Positions 52,112 through 61,214 of a DNA stretch of 64,000 nucleotides are shown piece after piece (position 1 is the stretch's first letter; each line of letters starts with the position of its first letter). The stretch comes from Promethearchaeota archaeon (GTDB lineage: Archaea; Asgardarchaeota; Thorarchaeia; Thorarchaeales; Thorarchaeaceae), in NCBI GenBank assembly GCA_014728035.1, contig WJMJ01000078.1, positions 124,001-188,000 of the forward strand, read 5' to 3'. A program made the position numbers and the translations under genes. Below the pieces are notes generated by a model, which was given only the letters and a program-made list of their open reading frames with translations, made no database searches and was not told the DNA's origin.

Positions 52112-52864
52112 TTACATGGGATTCTGACCACTCTCAGATTCATCACGAGCTCGTAATCCAGGGAACCAATATCGCCCACCTGTGGAAAATCTTCGATCGG
52201 CTACGGCCATCCCGGCTTCAACTAAACTGCCAAGTACTTGTCTAGCATGGTCTTCTGACCACTTTAGACGCATCATAACTTCTTCAATTGATGTGAATCC
52301 TTTAGAAGCAGCTAGGTTTATCACGTCCGATTGGTCTCTTCGTAATTCAAGCGGCCTAAGCTCTACAACTTTCACTCCACATCTCAATGTACGGATTCCA
52401 GGAATAAGACCATGTTCAGCAACCATATTCACAGCTTGAATTACATCATTGTATGAAACTGATTTCAACTGAGGAATCTTTCGAACGACTTCAACAATAA
52501 GCTCAGCGAGCCCCATTAGACCTTTTGATGAATTTGCAGTTGCAACATCTAATACAGCAAGTCCAATAAAATCATAGTATTCTTCTTCCGACATTCCTTC
52601 GGGCAAGGTACTCTGAATAGAGGATACGTTAAGCATTCTTAGAGCCTCTGGAAAATCTCGAGAGAGCATTTCACCATCAAGAAATGATTGAATGTCAACT
52701 CCAAATTGTCTAAGCTCTTTTATGTAATTCCGAACTTCGTAAACGAGTGCTTCTGACTCTCTCTGATATGACCTGATGTCGACAACGCCATGATCGAACA
52801 TCTTTTTGAGTTGGTCGAGTGTTGCTATTGAGGCGTATAGCTCAGATTGAAGTCGATTCTGCAT
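52112..52864 (-). CDS. ESCRT-I/II fusion: steadiness-box-like plus EAP30 (Vps22/36-like) domain
   Basis: Protein of 250 residues. Residues about 5-65 resemble the helical steadiness box of ESCRT-I subunits: LYASIATLDQLKKMFDHGVV, then SYQRESEALVYEVRNYIKEL. The remainder follows the EAP30/Vps22-36 pattern with two winged helices, including AVLDVATANSSKGLMGLAEL, RTLRCGVKVVELRPLEL and VEAGMAVADRRFSTGGRYWF. Such fusions are known from Asgard genomes and are absent from typical bacteria or other archaea. It would pair with Vps25 in an ESCRT-II-like complex. Family assignment is by pattern and neighbourhood. Confidence 0.8.
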   Translation of the reverse strand: MQNRLQSELYASIATLDQLKKMFDHGVVDIRSYQRESEALVYEVRNYIKELRQFGVDIQSFLDGEMLSRDFPEALRMLNVSSIQSTLPEGMSEEEYYDFIGLAVLDVATANSSKGLMGLAELIVEVVRKIPQLKSVSYNDVIQAVNMVAEHGLIPGIRTLRCGVKVVELRPLELRRDQSDVINLAASKGFTSIEEVMMRLKWSEDHARQVLGSLVEAGMAVADRRFSTGGRYWFPGLRARDESESGQNPM

Positions 52865-53778
52865 TAGCCATTATCCGTCCATAGAGAGTATACTATTCAC
52901 TCGTCAGATAAGTTTCACAGGTAAAATGAGCCTTTAAGACCAAGTATTATACTCTTGATAGTCTTTAATTCCTAGACTATCATCTGCGCCGGAAATTGAA
53001 CGTGGAAAAGCATATAGACTGCGCGCAACTCATAACCATGATTTAATCTCATTCCTATTGCTCATTCTCTCAACTCGAATCCAATTCGGAATAATCCACA
53101 TTGCTTCTTTGGTATGGCGTTAATTGTCACAAATTGAGACTATATTGAAGGTCCTAAATTTGTCCTTCGCTATACATATTGAGCCTGACATATCCCCTCA
53201 TTTTATTTTCGTTCTGATAGAATCATCAGTCAGTAACAATACAACCAGTCCACATAACCAATCAAAAGTAATAACAAACTTGTTTCAGTATGTCCACCAG
53301 TTATACCAAAATCAAATATCGAAAGTCATCTGTGGTACTCCATGAAACATGACTGCAACACCTCCAATAATAACAAATCAGCTATTCTCATCTCCAAAGT
53401 AGTCCGATATGATGGAAAGGATTTCTTCTTTCTTCGATTTCATTATATTCCCAGCTCCTTTCGAGGCTGTATTAAGTTGGAATGCGAATGCTTCAAACAT
53501 TGCTCTAGTGTCTGATTCGGCAGGATTTGAAACCGTTTACAACGCCCGCAACCCCTGTAGAGCAGTCTGAATAATATTTGGAAGGGGAAATGTTAGTCAA
53601 GTAGATATCTGAAGAATTGGATATTTCCCATCTGATCCGGTTCGAGAAATAAATATTGGATAATGCACGAAACTCTAGAAAACATTTATAGGTATGGAAT
53701 AAACTGCACGCATAATTTTGACGAGTTACAAAGTCAAGATGAGAGAAAAACACTAGAAATAGTGTTGGAGGATATGAT
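52865..53778. other. 914-base spacer without a supported gene
   Basis: Between the ESCRT locus and the secreted protein gene. Short frames exist (for example 53124-53345 plus and 53505-53753 minus) but have no ribosome site or protein-like composition. A 7-base inverted repeat GGGAAAT/ATTTCCC spans about 53583-53630. The rest is AT-rich and may contain promoters for the flanking divergent genes; it could also be a decayed gene. Confidence 0.5.
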
Positions 53779-54903
53779 ATGTATAGTCGATACCAAATTA
53801 TGGTAATCTCTATCTGTCTTGCTCTTGCCGCGCCAGGGTTTGTGACGGCGTTTGCTACGCCGATTGCAAATCCTATTGTTGTTACTTTTCAAGACACACA
53901 TGCGGAGAGAGCTGCATTGGATACATTCCAAGGAGAAATATCTAATGCAATAACTGTAGAATATGGAAGCATCCAATATAACCTAATGAAAATGCGATCC
54001 ATTGGACCAATGGTCTTTATTGGGCATGGAAATGACAATGGAATCGAGGATAAAGCTGGAGTTGTATCAGCAGAGCAGATGCAGACTGAAATTCAGACTA
54101 CAGCGGCACCTCAAATATTTCTTCTAGCCTGTGATTCAGATGAAATTGCATCAATGGATAAGTCGGGTAGAACACATGGATATAACTACATGGTAGATGC
54201 AGAGCTAGCTGCATATGATGCGGTCATTCGAATCAAACTATTCTATGGACAGATTGAATCAGCTATAGACACATTCAACACATTCAGAGAAGTTCTTACA
54301 AGCAAATTCACCGGAGAACGAGAGATTCTTTGGATGGGGCTATCTATGCTGGATCCAGGTGATCCTACTGGTGGAGGTACACCTGAACCCGTATTTAGCA
54401 CACGAGAAAAACTCAATGCGATTAGAGTCTTTGTTTTAGGTTGTGTTTTTGCACTGATTGGTTTTGGAATCGAGGTAGCAAAAGACAAACTAATCGAAGC
54501 AGTAACAATTGAGTGTGCAGGAATTACAATGCAATCCAGTAAACTTGTGCAAGTCTTCAATTATGTGAACGACTATGGTATTGGTACACTTGGACAAGCA
54601 GTGAATGGTATCTATGGTGGTTGGGGCGATATGGCAACCGACTGGTTAGATACATCAGTGAATTGTCTGAAAACATGGACTGACAGAATGACTGCTGGTG
54701 AATGGGCAGCTTTCATTGCAATTATTGCATTAGAAATCGTTGTTGTAATTCTCACAGCCGGTTCAGAAGCATGGGTCAGACTTGTTGCAGGTATCGGGTT
54801 TGCTGCACTTGAAGCTGCCACAATAGCCATCTGTGATGCACACGATTCAAACTATTATCCAGCTTCAACTTTGATGGATGCCATCTCTGGTTGGGACACA
54901 TAA
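53779..54903 (+). CDS. Secreted caspase-fold (clan CD)-like protein with hydrophobic C-terminal half
   Basis: Protein of 374 residues with an N-terminal signal peptide (residues 7-26, ending in VTAFA). Residues about 30-180 look like a clan CD cysteine-peptidase-type domain: VFIGHGNDNGI contains His83-Gly, and IFLLACDSDEI contains Cys118 after alanine, the H-G ... A-C dyad of CHAT/gingipain/caspase folds. The C-terminal half is hydrophobic: about 215-235 (FVLGCVFALIGFGIEVA) and 305-345 (AAFIAIIALEIVVVILTAG then VAGIGFAALEAATIAI). It may insert into the membrane. The family is not recognised. A terminator-like hairpin follows. GGAGGATATG precedes the ATG (GGAGG ~9 bases upstream). Confidence 0.68.
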   Translation: MYSRYQIMVISICLALAAPGFVTAFATPIANPIVVTFQDTHAERAALDTFQGEISNAITVEYGSIQYNLMKMRSIGPMVFIGHGNDNGIEDKAGVVSAEQMQTEIQTTAAPQIFLLACDSDEIASMDKSGRTHGYNYMVDAELAAYDAVIRIKLFYGQIESAIDTFNTFREVLTSKFTGEREILWMGLSMLDPGDPTGGGTPEPVFSTREKLNAIRVFVLGCVFALIGFGIEVAKDKLIEAVTIECAGITMQSSKLVQVFNYVNDYGIGTLGQAVNGIYGGWGDMATDWLDTSVNCLKTWTDRMTAGEWAAFIAIIALEIVVVILTAGSEAWVRLVAGIGFAALEAATIAICDAHDSNYYPASTLMDAISGWDT

Positions 54904-54912
54904 AATTTTGAG

Positions 54913-54948
54913 AATCGGGGTGCATCCCCCGATTTCATTTCTTTTTTG
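54913..54948 (+). terminator. GC-rich terminator after the secreted protein gene
   Basis: AATCGGGG-tgcatc-CCCCGATT is an 8-bp perfect stem 9 bases past the stop, followed by TCATTTCTTTTTT. Confidence 0.8.
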
Positions 54949-54952
54949 AAAG

Positions 54953-56311
54953 CTATGGAGTGATTCTATCTCTATCACGGGGGAGTAGTGTTGCTTCACG
55001 AATATTATCAATTCCTAACAACTGCATGGTAAGTCGTTCTACACCAAGACCTAATCCACCATGAGGTGGTGCCCCATATTTGAAAGGTTCCAGATAAAAG
55101 CCAAAATTATCAACATTGTATCCTTTAGCCTTGAATCGGTCCACTAGTAAATCATAGAGATGAATTCGTTGACCTCCAGTTGTAATTTCCATTCCCTTGT
55201 AGGTTAAATCAAAGCTTTCTGTCATGCCCTCATCAGTAGTACTAGGCATTGTGTAGGCGGGTCGTAACTCTAGGGGATAATGGGTTATGAATACCATATC
55301 AGTTCCGAATTTTTCGGGAAATACTTCTCCAAGAATCTTCTCACTCTCAGGGTCAAGGTCATCAGTAATGCTTAGGTCTTTCCCTTCCTGATTCACCAAA
55401 TCGATAGCCTCAGCATATTTTATCCGTTTGAAGGGCACATCAGGGACTTCAAGATTTACACCCAAGGTTTCCAAGGCAGAAGCTAGTAATTCTTTGGTCT
55501 TCATAAATGTATAATGGAGCATGTTTTCCTCCATCCGCATTACATCTTCAACACCACTAATCCAAGACATCTCAAAGTCAAAGGAAGTGTACTCATTTAT
55601 GTGACGACGGGTGTTATGCTTCTCAGCTCGGAAAACAGGTGCAATCTCAAAGACTCTACCAAAGCCAGCAAGAAGCATCAATTGTTTGTAAAATTGTGGA
55701 CTCTGGGCTAGATACGCAGGTCTGTCAAAATACTTGACTTCAAAGAGGTTTGCTCCACCCTCAGTAGCCTCTGCGACAATTTTAGGTGTATGAATCTCTA
55801 CAAACTCATGCTTCTCCAGATATTCTCGTGCAAAACGTACAAGCGAATGTTGTATCCGAAAGATTGCATTTATGGTAGGCTTTCTCAGGTCAAGAATTCG
55901 AAAGTTCAAACGTGTATCAAGGTCAATATCCACCTTTCCTTCTACCACATCAATAGGTAACCTTTCAGCAGTATTGAGAATGCGAATAGAAGTAGGGATA
56001 ACCTCAGCTCCAGCAGCGACTTGTTTTGCTTCCACAACTTCCCCAGCTACGGAAACTGCATATTCAGGTTTGAGTTGTTCTGCTATCTGAAACAGCTCTG
56101 CAGGAACCTTCTTCTGATGTATGAAAATCTGGCATGTACTACGTTCGTCTCTAAGAATGAGAAACTTGAGCTTTCCTTTATCTCTAAGAATGTGAACCCA
56201 ACCCATCAATGTGACTTTTTCGCCAATATTGTCGGGATTAATCTCGGATGTGAAATGTGTTCTGCGCATGTCTCCAATAGGCACAACACCTGCATTTGTG
56301 TAGAAGTCCAT
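54953..56311 (-). CDS. aspS: Aspartyl-tRNA synthetase, archaeal type
   Basis: Class IIb synthetase of 452 residues for tRNA-Asp (and tRNA-Asn in non-discriminating forms). The N-terminal OB-fold anticodon domain is at about 20-120 ([20 protein letters not shown]). Class II motif 2 lies at [20 protein letters not shown], and motif 3 is [16 protein letters not shown] near the C-terminus. The catalytic domain lacks the large GAD insertion of bacterial AspRS. ATG 56311 has GAGG eight bases upstream; ATG 56266 ([10 protein letters not shown]) is an alternative that matches the usual archaeal start. Whether it charges tRNA-Asn as well depends on the rest of the genome. Confidence 0.95.
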   Translation of the reverse strand: MDFYTNAGVVPIGDMRRTHFTSEINPDNIGEKVTLMGWVHILRDKGKLKFLILRDERSTCQIFIHQKKVPAELFQIAEQLKPEYAVSVAGEVVEAKQVAAGAEVIPTSIRILNTAERLPIDVVEGKVDIDLDTRLNFRILDLRKPTINAIFRIQHSLVRFAREYLEKHEFVEIHTPKIVAEATEGGANLFEVKYFDRPAYLAQSPQFYKQLMLLAGFGRVFEIAPVFRAEKHNTRRHINEYTSFDFEMSWISGVEDVMRMEENMLHYTFMKTKELLASALETLGVNLEVPDVPFKRIKYAEAIDLVNQEGKDLSITDDLDPESEKILGEVFPEKFGTDMVFITHYPLELRPAYTMPSTTDEGMTESFDLTYKGMEITTGGQRIHLYDLLVDRFKAKGYNVDNFGFYLEPFKYGAPPHGGLGLGVERLTMQLLGIDNIREATLLPRDRDRITP

Positions 56312-56450
56312 AGTAATTGCCTCGGAACTAAACTTTTACACGATTTGATTACATTAAGAGGCTTTTGGATTATCAACAAGTTATTCGTCAACAGTCAACT
56401 TATCTGTCAAAAAGCCATAGCAAACTGGTGCCTAAACTACTACCGGAAAA

Positions 56451-58658
56451 ATGATGGGACCATCAAAAATGACAACCATTCATGTTCTTATAATTGACGA
56501 TGATGATGATTTACTAGAAATTTCAAAGAGGTTCGTTAATAAAATAGATGACACTATTGAGATTACTACAGTTAACTCGGGGAAAAGAGGACTTGAAATT
56601 TTAGCTAGCATGTATTTTGATGTAGTTGTATGCGATTTTCAAATGGAAAAGATGAACGGACTTGATGTATTGAAGACCATTCGAGAACAGCAAAACCAGA
56701 TCCCATTCATCATGTTTACTGGCCACAGTCACGAGCAGATAGCTATTCAAGCATTGAATTTAGGAGCAACAAATTACCTCACAAAAACTGGAAACCCCAA
56801 GACATTGTATACTGAACTAGTTCATCTCATAAGAAGAGCTGTGGAACATGACAGAACGGAAAGAGCACTTAGAGAAAGTGAGGAACTGTATAGAAGCCTA
56901 GTTGAAGCTTCACCTGATGCGGTCTTCGTTTTCAATCTTGAAGGAAAAATATTACGATTGAATCAGCAGGCGAAAAGATTACTTGGAATAGAGAATATTG
57001 AGGAGATAATTGGTAAAGACTATCGATACTGGTTAGTAGGGAAACAAGCAAAGACAGCGAATATTGAATTTGAGAAACTTGTAAGAGGAGAAGCATTGAG
57101 TCAGCGTGAATACAAGTTCACACTAGAGAATGGAGAACCAATAACTGTAGAGGCACATTCAACTAGTTTGAAAAATAGCCACGGTGAACCTGTAGGGATA
57201 CTGGCAGTTGTAAGAGATATAACTAGGAGAAACGCAATTGAGGAAGAGATTCGCATAAGTGAGGAAAGACTTCGGTCACTAGCCAATAACATTGATAGTG
57301 CAATTTGGCTTAGCAGTCCATCCAATCCTTCTAAAATAATCTACCTCAATCCAGGATTTGAACAGATCTGGGAAGTTCCAGTAGAACACGCACTCCAGAA
57401 CCCAGAAGTTTTCACAGAATCCATCCATCCAGAAGATAAAGCAAGAGTTGAAACAGCTATTGCTGATTTTGTGAGAGAGCAAATAGACTATAATCTTCAA
57501 TATCGAATCTTGACAGGCCAAGGAGAATTGAAATGGATCTGGGCAAAAGGATTTTTTATCCTCGGGAAAGAGAAAGGAGTTCGACAATTTGGAGGTATAG
57601 CTCAAGATATCACCGAGTGGAAAAAAACTCAAAAAGCTCTAGAGGAGTCCCTAACACAATTTGACCGTTTATTTGCTGCGTCTATCAATGGCGTCGCTCT
57701 ATGTGATACTAGTGGAATATTGAAGCAGGCTAATTCCGCAATTCTGGATATGCTTGGATACGAACATAATGAGCTAATTGGTAAGAACATCTCCGAGTTC
57801 ACCGTTCAAGAATATCATGAAGATTTCTTTAGAACACTTTCAGAAATGAGAATCGATACACAGATTAGAAGCTTGAAATATGAATATTATCACAAGAATG
57901 GGACAAGAATTCCAGTTTCACTAAATATTTGGACAAATATTGACCAGAATGATGAGATAATTGGTTACTGGATAATCATACGAGATATCAGTAAGCAAAA
58001 GGATATGATTGAAAAATTAAGTGAATCGAAAGAGAAGTACCGAAGAGAACGAGAGAGATTGAGTGAGCTAGCTCATCACATGCGTCATGATTTAGTGGCG
58101 GGATTACAAAATATTGAAGCATTTAGTGAGCTGATCAAGGATAATATGGACTTCAAGTTAATTGATAGAATTCGCGAGAACGCGCGACAAATGAGAAAAG
58201 TGCTTGACAGGTCTGTGGAACTAGCTGATGCTGGATTGGTTATTGGCAAAATGCAACAGACAGATATGGCAAAATTAGTTGATGAAGTAGCTTATCGTGT
58301 AATTCCAGAGAATGTTACAGTTGAACATAAAAACTTACCAATTGTGAAATGTGATAGAGAGAAAATAGAACAGGTACTTCATAATATCTTGACCAACGCT
58401 ATTCAACATGGAAAAGCAAAGACAATCGTGGTATTTTCTCAGGAATTAGAAAGTGAATTACAGATTGTTATAAGAAATGATGGAGAATCAATCCCTGATA
58501 AAATCAGAAAACAGATATTTCGAGGAGACTACTTTCTTAGGACATCTGAAAGCTTAGGTATGCAGATTGTAAGAAGAATCATTGAAGCACATGGTTGGTC
58601 AATCACATTAGATGAAGGAGAACCAGTTTCATTTAGGATTAGTATACCAAGAAAATAA
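56451..58658 (+). CDS. Hybrid histidine kinase: REC, three PAS-like domains, HisKA-like and HATPase
   Basis: Soluble sensor kinase of 735 residues without membrane helices. Receiver domain at about 10-125: acidic pocket DDDDD at 16-20, phospho-acceptor Asp62 in VVCDFQM, Thr90 and Lys112. PAS-like domains span roughly 140-260 (YRSLVEASPDAVFVFN), 270-390 (LRSLANNIDSAIWLSS) and 400-515 (FAASINGVALCDTSGI). The transmitter starts with AHHMRHDLVAGLQ at 541 (His546 likely phosphorylated), followed by the ATPase N-box LTNAIQHGKAKTIVV and a C-terminal GMQIVRRIIEAHGW. An N-terminal receiver is typical of archaeal kinases that take phosphate from other kinases. ATG 56451 or 56469 may be used. Confidence 0.92.
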   Translation: MMGPSKMTTIHVLIIDDDDDLLEISKRFVNKIDDTIEITTVNSGKRGLEILASMYFDVVVCDFQMEKMNGLDVLKTIREQQNQIPFIMFTGHSHEQIAIQALNLGATNYLTKTGNPKTLYTELVHLIRRAVEHDRTERALRESEELYRSLVEASPDAVFVFNLEGKILRLNQQAKRLLGIENIEEIIGKDYRYWLVGKQAKTANIEFEKLVRGEALSQREYKFTLENGEPITVEAHSTSLKNSHGEPVGILAVVRDITRRNAIEEEIRISEERLRSLANNIDSAIWLSSPSNPSKIIYLNPGFEQIWEVPVEHALQNPEVFTESIHPEDKARVETAIADFVREQIDYNLQYRILTGQGELKWIWAKGFFILGKEKGVRQFGGIAQDITEWKKTQKALEESLTQFDRLFAASINGVALCDTSGILKQANSAILDMLGYEHNELIGKNISEFTVQEYHEDFFRTLSEMRIDTQIRSLKYEYYHKNGTRIPVSLNIWTNIDQNDEIIGYWIIIRDISKQKDMIEKLSESKEKYRRERERLSELAHHMRHDLVAGLQNIEAFSELIKDNMDFKLIDRIRENARQMRKVLDRSVELADAGLVIGKMQQTDMAKLVDEVAYRVIPENVTVEHKNLPIVKCDREKIEQVLHNILTNAIQHGKAKTIVVFSQELESELQIVIRNDGESIPDKIRKQIFRGDYFLRTSESLGMQIVRRIIEAHGWSITLDEGEPVSFRISIPRK

Positions 58659-58664
58659 ACTGGT

Positions 58665-58695
58665 GTAGGTTCCGTTTCTGAGATACAGAACCTAC
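58665..58695 (+). terminator. Stem-loop between convergent kinase and HTH genes
   Basis: GTAGGTTC and GAACCTAC form a perfect 8-bp stem with a 15-base loop that contains an alternative TTCTG/CAGAA pairing. It starts seven bases after the kinase stop, with a T-rich tail TATTGATTTTG on the plus strand, and lies 14 bases from the convergent gene end. Confidence 0.62.
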
Positions 58696-58708
58696 TATTG
58701 ATTTTGAA

Positions 58709-59005
58709 TTACATAGGAGCCGACACTAATTCATATACACGCTCTCGTCTGTCATCATCACTCTCTTCTTCTCGAATAAGTCCCAAATCGCGCAGTCGGC
58801 TCAAGCCATAATTTACAGTTCTTGGCGGTAGAAAAGTAAGATCAATTAGATCTTGCCTAGACAAGCGATGTCTATTCTTGAGAAGAACATACAGAAACTT
58901 TGCAGACGGAGGTAGTGCTAAGAATGAGCGCCTGGCAAACACGATCCCACCTAAGAATTGTTGCCAAAGATTTTGTACCTCCTTTTGCTTACGATATTCA
59001 ATCAA
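58709..59005 (-). CDS. MarR-like winged-helix regulator
   Basis: Protein of 98 residues with a winged helix at about 25-90: LPPSAKFLYVLLKNRHRLSR, QDLIDLTFLPPRTVNYGLSR, LRDLGLIREEESDDDRRERV (wing). The N-terminal helix EVQNLWQQFLGGIVFARRSF could mediate dimerisation. Small size, about two thirds of typical MarR proteins. TTG start behind AGGTTG. It is divergent from the longin-domain gene at 59124 (118-base spacer) and could control it or the neighbouring kinase. Regulated genes are unknown. Confidence 0.8.
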   Translation of the reverse strand: MIEYRKQKEVQNLWQQFLGGIVFARRSFLALPPSAKFLYVLLKNRHRLSRQDLIDLTFLPPRTVNYGLSRLRDLGLIREEESDDDRRERVYELVSAPM

Positions 59006-59123
59006 TGTTCAACCTGTAAAAAACTTGTTGATTCCAGCTTACAGGTCTACACTAATAACTCTGATAAGAGATTTTCATCTAAGCAAATCGTACAAACAGA
59101 TGAAACTGAAAATCTCGATTTAG

Positions 59124-60395
59124 ATGAGTTATAGAGAATATGAGTTGAATGATTTGGTCAGCACAAATATTGAAGCAATTCTAATAATTGAAAGAGGCTC
59201 AGGTTTACCATTACTTCTTCAAAAGCTGGACCCTAGAGTAATTGAGATTGATCCCGCGTTAGTATCCGGATTTCTATTTGCAATTCAAGCTTTCTCTGCA
59301 GAAGTAATGGAAAAAGGCTCAACCGAGTTTCAGATAAACTATGGGAAAAAACTATTCACAGTCATTGTTGGGGAGAGTGCAATGGTTGTAGCTATTAACT
59401 CAGGAGGATGGAGTGATGAAGTCACCCCCATTGTAACTGATCTTCTTGATGAATTTGAGAGGGACTGGTATCTTGGGATTGAGATGCATGGTGGGGATCA
59501 AATCTATGATGATTTTAAGCCGAGAATCATTGAAAGATTGGGCTTGCAAAATGTTTCATTGGATTGGATTCCATACTTTAAGACAAATGATGTTTCAACA
59601 GAACAGGCAGTGCATGTTCAAGACCATATAAATGGCGAACTGGCAATTGGAGAGATACTCAAGAGATGTGAATCTAACGATGATGAAGTATTGATGGAAA
59701 TATCAAGGCTTTGGGCCAATGGCGATATTGGATTCAAAAATACCTTAGAGCGTTGTGATATTGTAATTCCAACTCAGAAGCTTTTCAGATATATTCAATC
59801 ACACACTCAAGAGCGAGAGGAATTGAAACAATTTTCCTCAAAGTTAGTACAGATTCTTCCAAGAGTCATTCAACATTTTGATGGAAAATCCACCATAGAC
59901 CAAATACTTCAAGGTCAGCCAAATCACCTCTATGAGCTATTAGATTTTCTACTAAGTAAGAGAGCCCTAGAGATATTATCAGCAGAAAAGAAACGAATTC
60001 TACTAGCTAAAGAATTACTTGAGAGATGTCTTGATGTAGCTGAAGATGTATACTCTAAACAGGAGGCAAGATTATCTCTTGAAAGAGCACTTGACCACAT
60101 TGAAGAACCAGAGATAATTACGCAAGTACATCTAGTGGAAGACAATGAGTGGAAAATTGACTACGGATTCTTGGTGTATGATGGATTAACACCCAAAAGA
60201 GTGATGGAAATCCACGCAATATGGTTAAAGCTTCTAAAACAATATGTAAAAGAGTTGCCAAACAAGAAGAAATCGAAATATATTGAAGAACTTGTTTCCA
60301 CACTACAAATCGAGTTTTTTGACAGATATGCATCGGATGAGCTTGAAGGTGTGGTCGAGTTTTCATTTAGTCTAGAAGCACATCTAGAACAATAA
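59124..60395 (+). CDS. Second longin-like domain protein, long helical C-terminal region
   Basis: Protein of 423 residues. The N-terminal ~105 residues show the longin pattern: EAILIIERGSGLPLLLQKLD, PALVSGFLFAIQAFSAEVME, then EFQINYGKKLFTVIVGESAM and a helix EVTPIVTDLLDEFERDW. The remaining 300 residues are helical and acidic, with no membrane segment. The same topology is seen in the protein at 40655-41488. Such proteins in Asgard are proposed partners of small GTPases. The central part contains several repeats of charged helices (ILKRCESNDDEVLMEISRLW). The function is not known; the longin call is by pattern. Confidence 0.62.
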   Translation: MSYREYELNDLVSTNIEAILIIERGSGLPLLLQKLDPRVIEIDPALVSGFLFAIQAFSAEVMEKGSTEFQINYGKKLFTVIVGESAMVVAINSGGWSDEVTPIVTDLLDEFERDWYLGIEMHGGDQIYDDFKPRIIERLGLQNVSLDWIPYFKTNDVSTEQAVHVQDHINGELAIGEILKRCESNDDEVLMEISRLWANGDIGFKNTLERCDIVIPTQKLFRYIQSHTQEREELKQFSSKLVQILPRVIQHFDGKSTIDQILQGQPNHLYELLDFLLSKRALEILSAEKKRILLAKELLERCLDVAEDVYSKQEARLSLERALDHIEEPEIITQVHLVEDNEWKIDYGFLVYDGLTPKRVMEIHAIWLKLLKQYVKELPNKKKSKYIEELVSTLQIEFFDRYASDELEGVVEFSFSLEAHLEQ

Positions 60396-60479
60396 TCGGG
60401 CAAACAGTATATCACAATGAAAATTATATCCTCTTTCATATTGTAACAATTTGCTGGGGACTATCAGAGAGGTGTCCAA

Positions 60480-61214
60480 ATGCCTGAAATTAATCCTGAA
60501 AAAGCTGTTGAAGTTAAACCCGGGGTTTGGTGGGTCGGATGGCCAGACCATGAAGCGGGCTTTTCCAATAATCCATACTTAATTCTCGAAGGAGAAGAAG
60601 CAATACTTCTCGATCCAGGTTCACGTCTGGATATTCATTGGAATTGGGTGAAAACAAAAATCGAATCGATCATACCGATTGAGAAAATTACAATGGTAAT
60701 TGTGCATCATCAAGATCCAGACCTATGTGCTGCAATACCACTTGTAGAAGAAATTGTAGGCGTGAATAATTTCGAGATTGTAACTACCGAGAGATCTGCA
60801 CTCTTCGTACCATACTACGGAGTGAAGACAGAAGTTACTGCTGTTTCGGATGGTGAAAGTATTGAGATTGGAGAAGAGGGACGCGAGCTATTCTTCATTA
60901 CCACACCGTATCTGCATTTTCCTGGAGCAATGGTCACGTATGACACAAAAGAAAAGATTCTGTTCTCCTCAGATATATTCGCAGGATTTTCCATTGATTG
61001 GTCACTATATGCTAACGAGTATTATCTTGAGGCAATGAAAGTCTTTTCTCAACCATATCTATCAGACCAAAGACATGTACATAATTTTCTAAGAAAGATA
61101 GAAGGACTGGAACTCGAGATGATTTGTCCGCAACATGGATCAATCATTCCAAAAGAGCAAATCGACCAAGCGGTCGAAACTCTCAGAAACTTGGAGGTGG
61201 GAATATGGCAGTGA
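60480..61214 (+). CDS. Diiron metallo-beta-lactamase-fold protein (ODP/FDP-core-like)
   Basis: Protein of 244 residues consisting only of the metallo-beta-lactamase core of flavodiiron-like proteins. Metal-binding segments: VIVHHQDPDLCAAIPL (HxxxD-type motif), TPYLHFPGAMVTYD, LFSSDIFAGFSIDW and CPQHGSIIPK. The replacement of the hydrolase HxHxDH by HHQDPD is typical of diiron oxygen-binding or oxygen-sensing ODP-type proteins. No flavodoxin or rubredoxin domain is fused. ATG start behind GGTGTCCAA. The next gene overlaps its end by 10 bases, so the two proteins are probably made together and may be partners. Confidence 0.87.
   Translation: MPEINPEKAVEVKPGVWWVGWPDHEAGFSNNPYLILEGEEAILLDPGSRLDIHWNWVKTKIESIIPIEKITMVIVHHQDPDLCAAIPLVEEIVGVNNFEIVTTERSALFVPYYGVKTEVTAVSDGESIEIGEEGRELFFITTPYLHFPGAMVTYDTKEKILFSSDIFAGFSIDWSLYANEYYLEAMKVFSQPYLSDQRHVHNFLRKIEGLELEMICPQHGSIIPKEQIDQAVETLRNLEVGIWQ

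Noticed and set aside
52985..53060. tRNA-like stretch with CTCATAA that resembles a Met anticodon loop
   Set aside because: The five bases flanking the loop cannot pair, and no T-arm or acceptor stem can be formed on either strand.
53124..53345. 73-codon plus-strand frame in the 914-base spacer
   Set aside because: No ribosome site, no family and low-complexity composition; treated as noncoding.
53505..53753. 82-codon minus-strand frame in the same spacer
   Set aside because: Composition is unlike neighbouring proteins and there is no start-site support.
61124..61204. N-terminal extension of the small gene after the MBL gene
   Set aside because: It overlaps the MBL gene in another frame; GGAGGTGG just before ATG 61205 fixes a shorter start.
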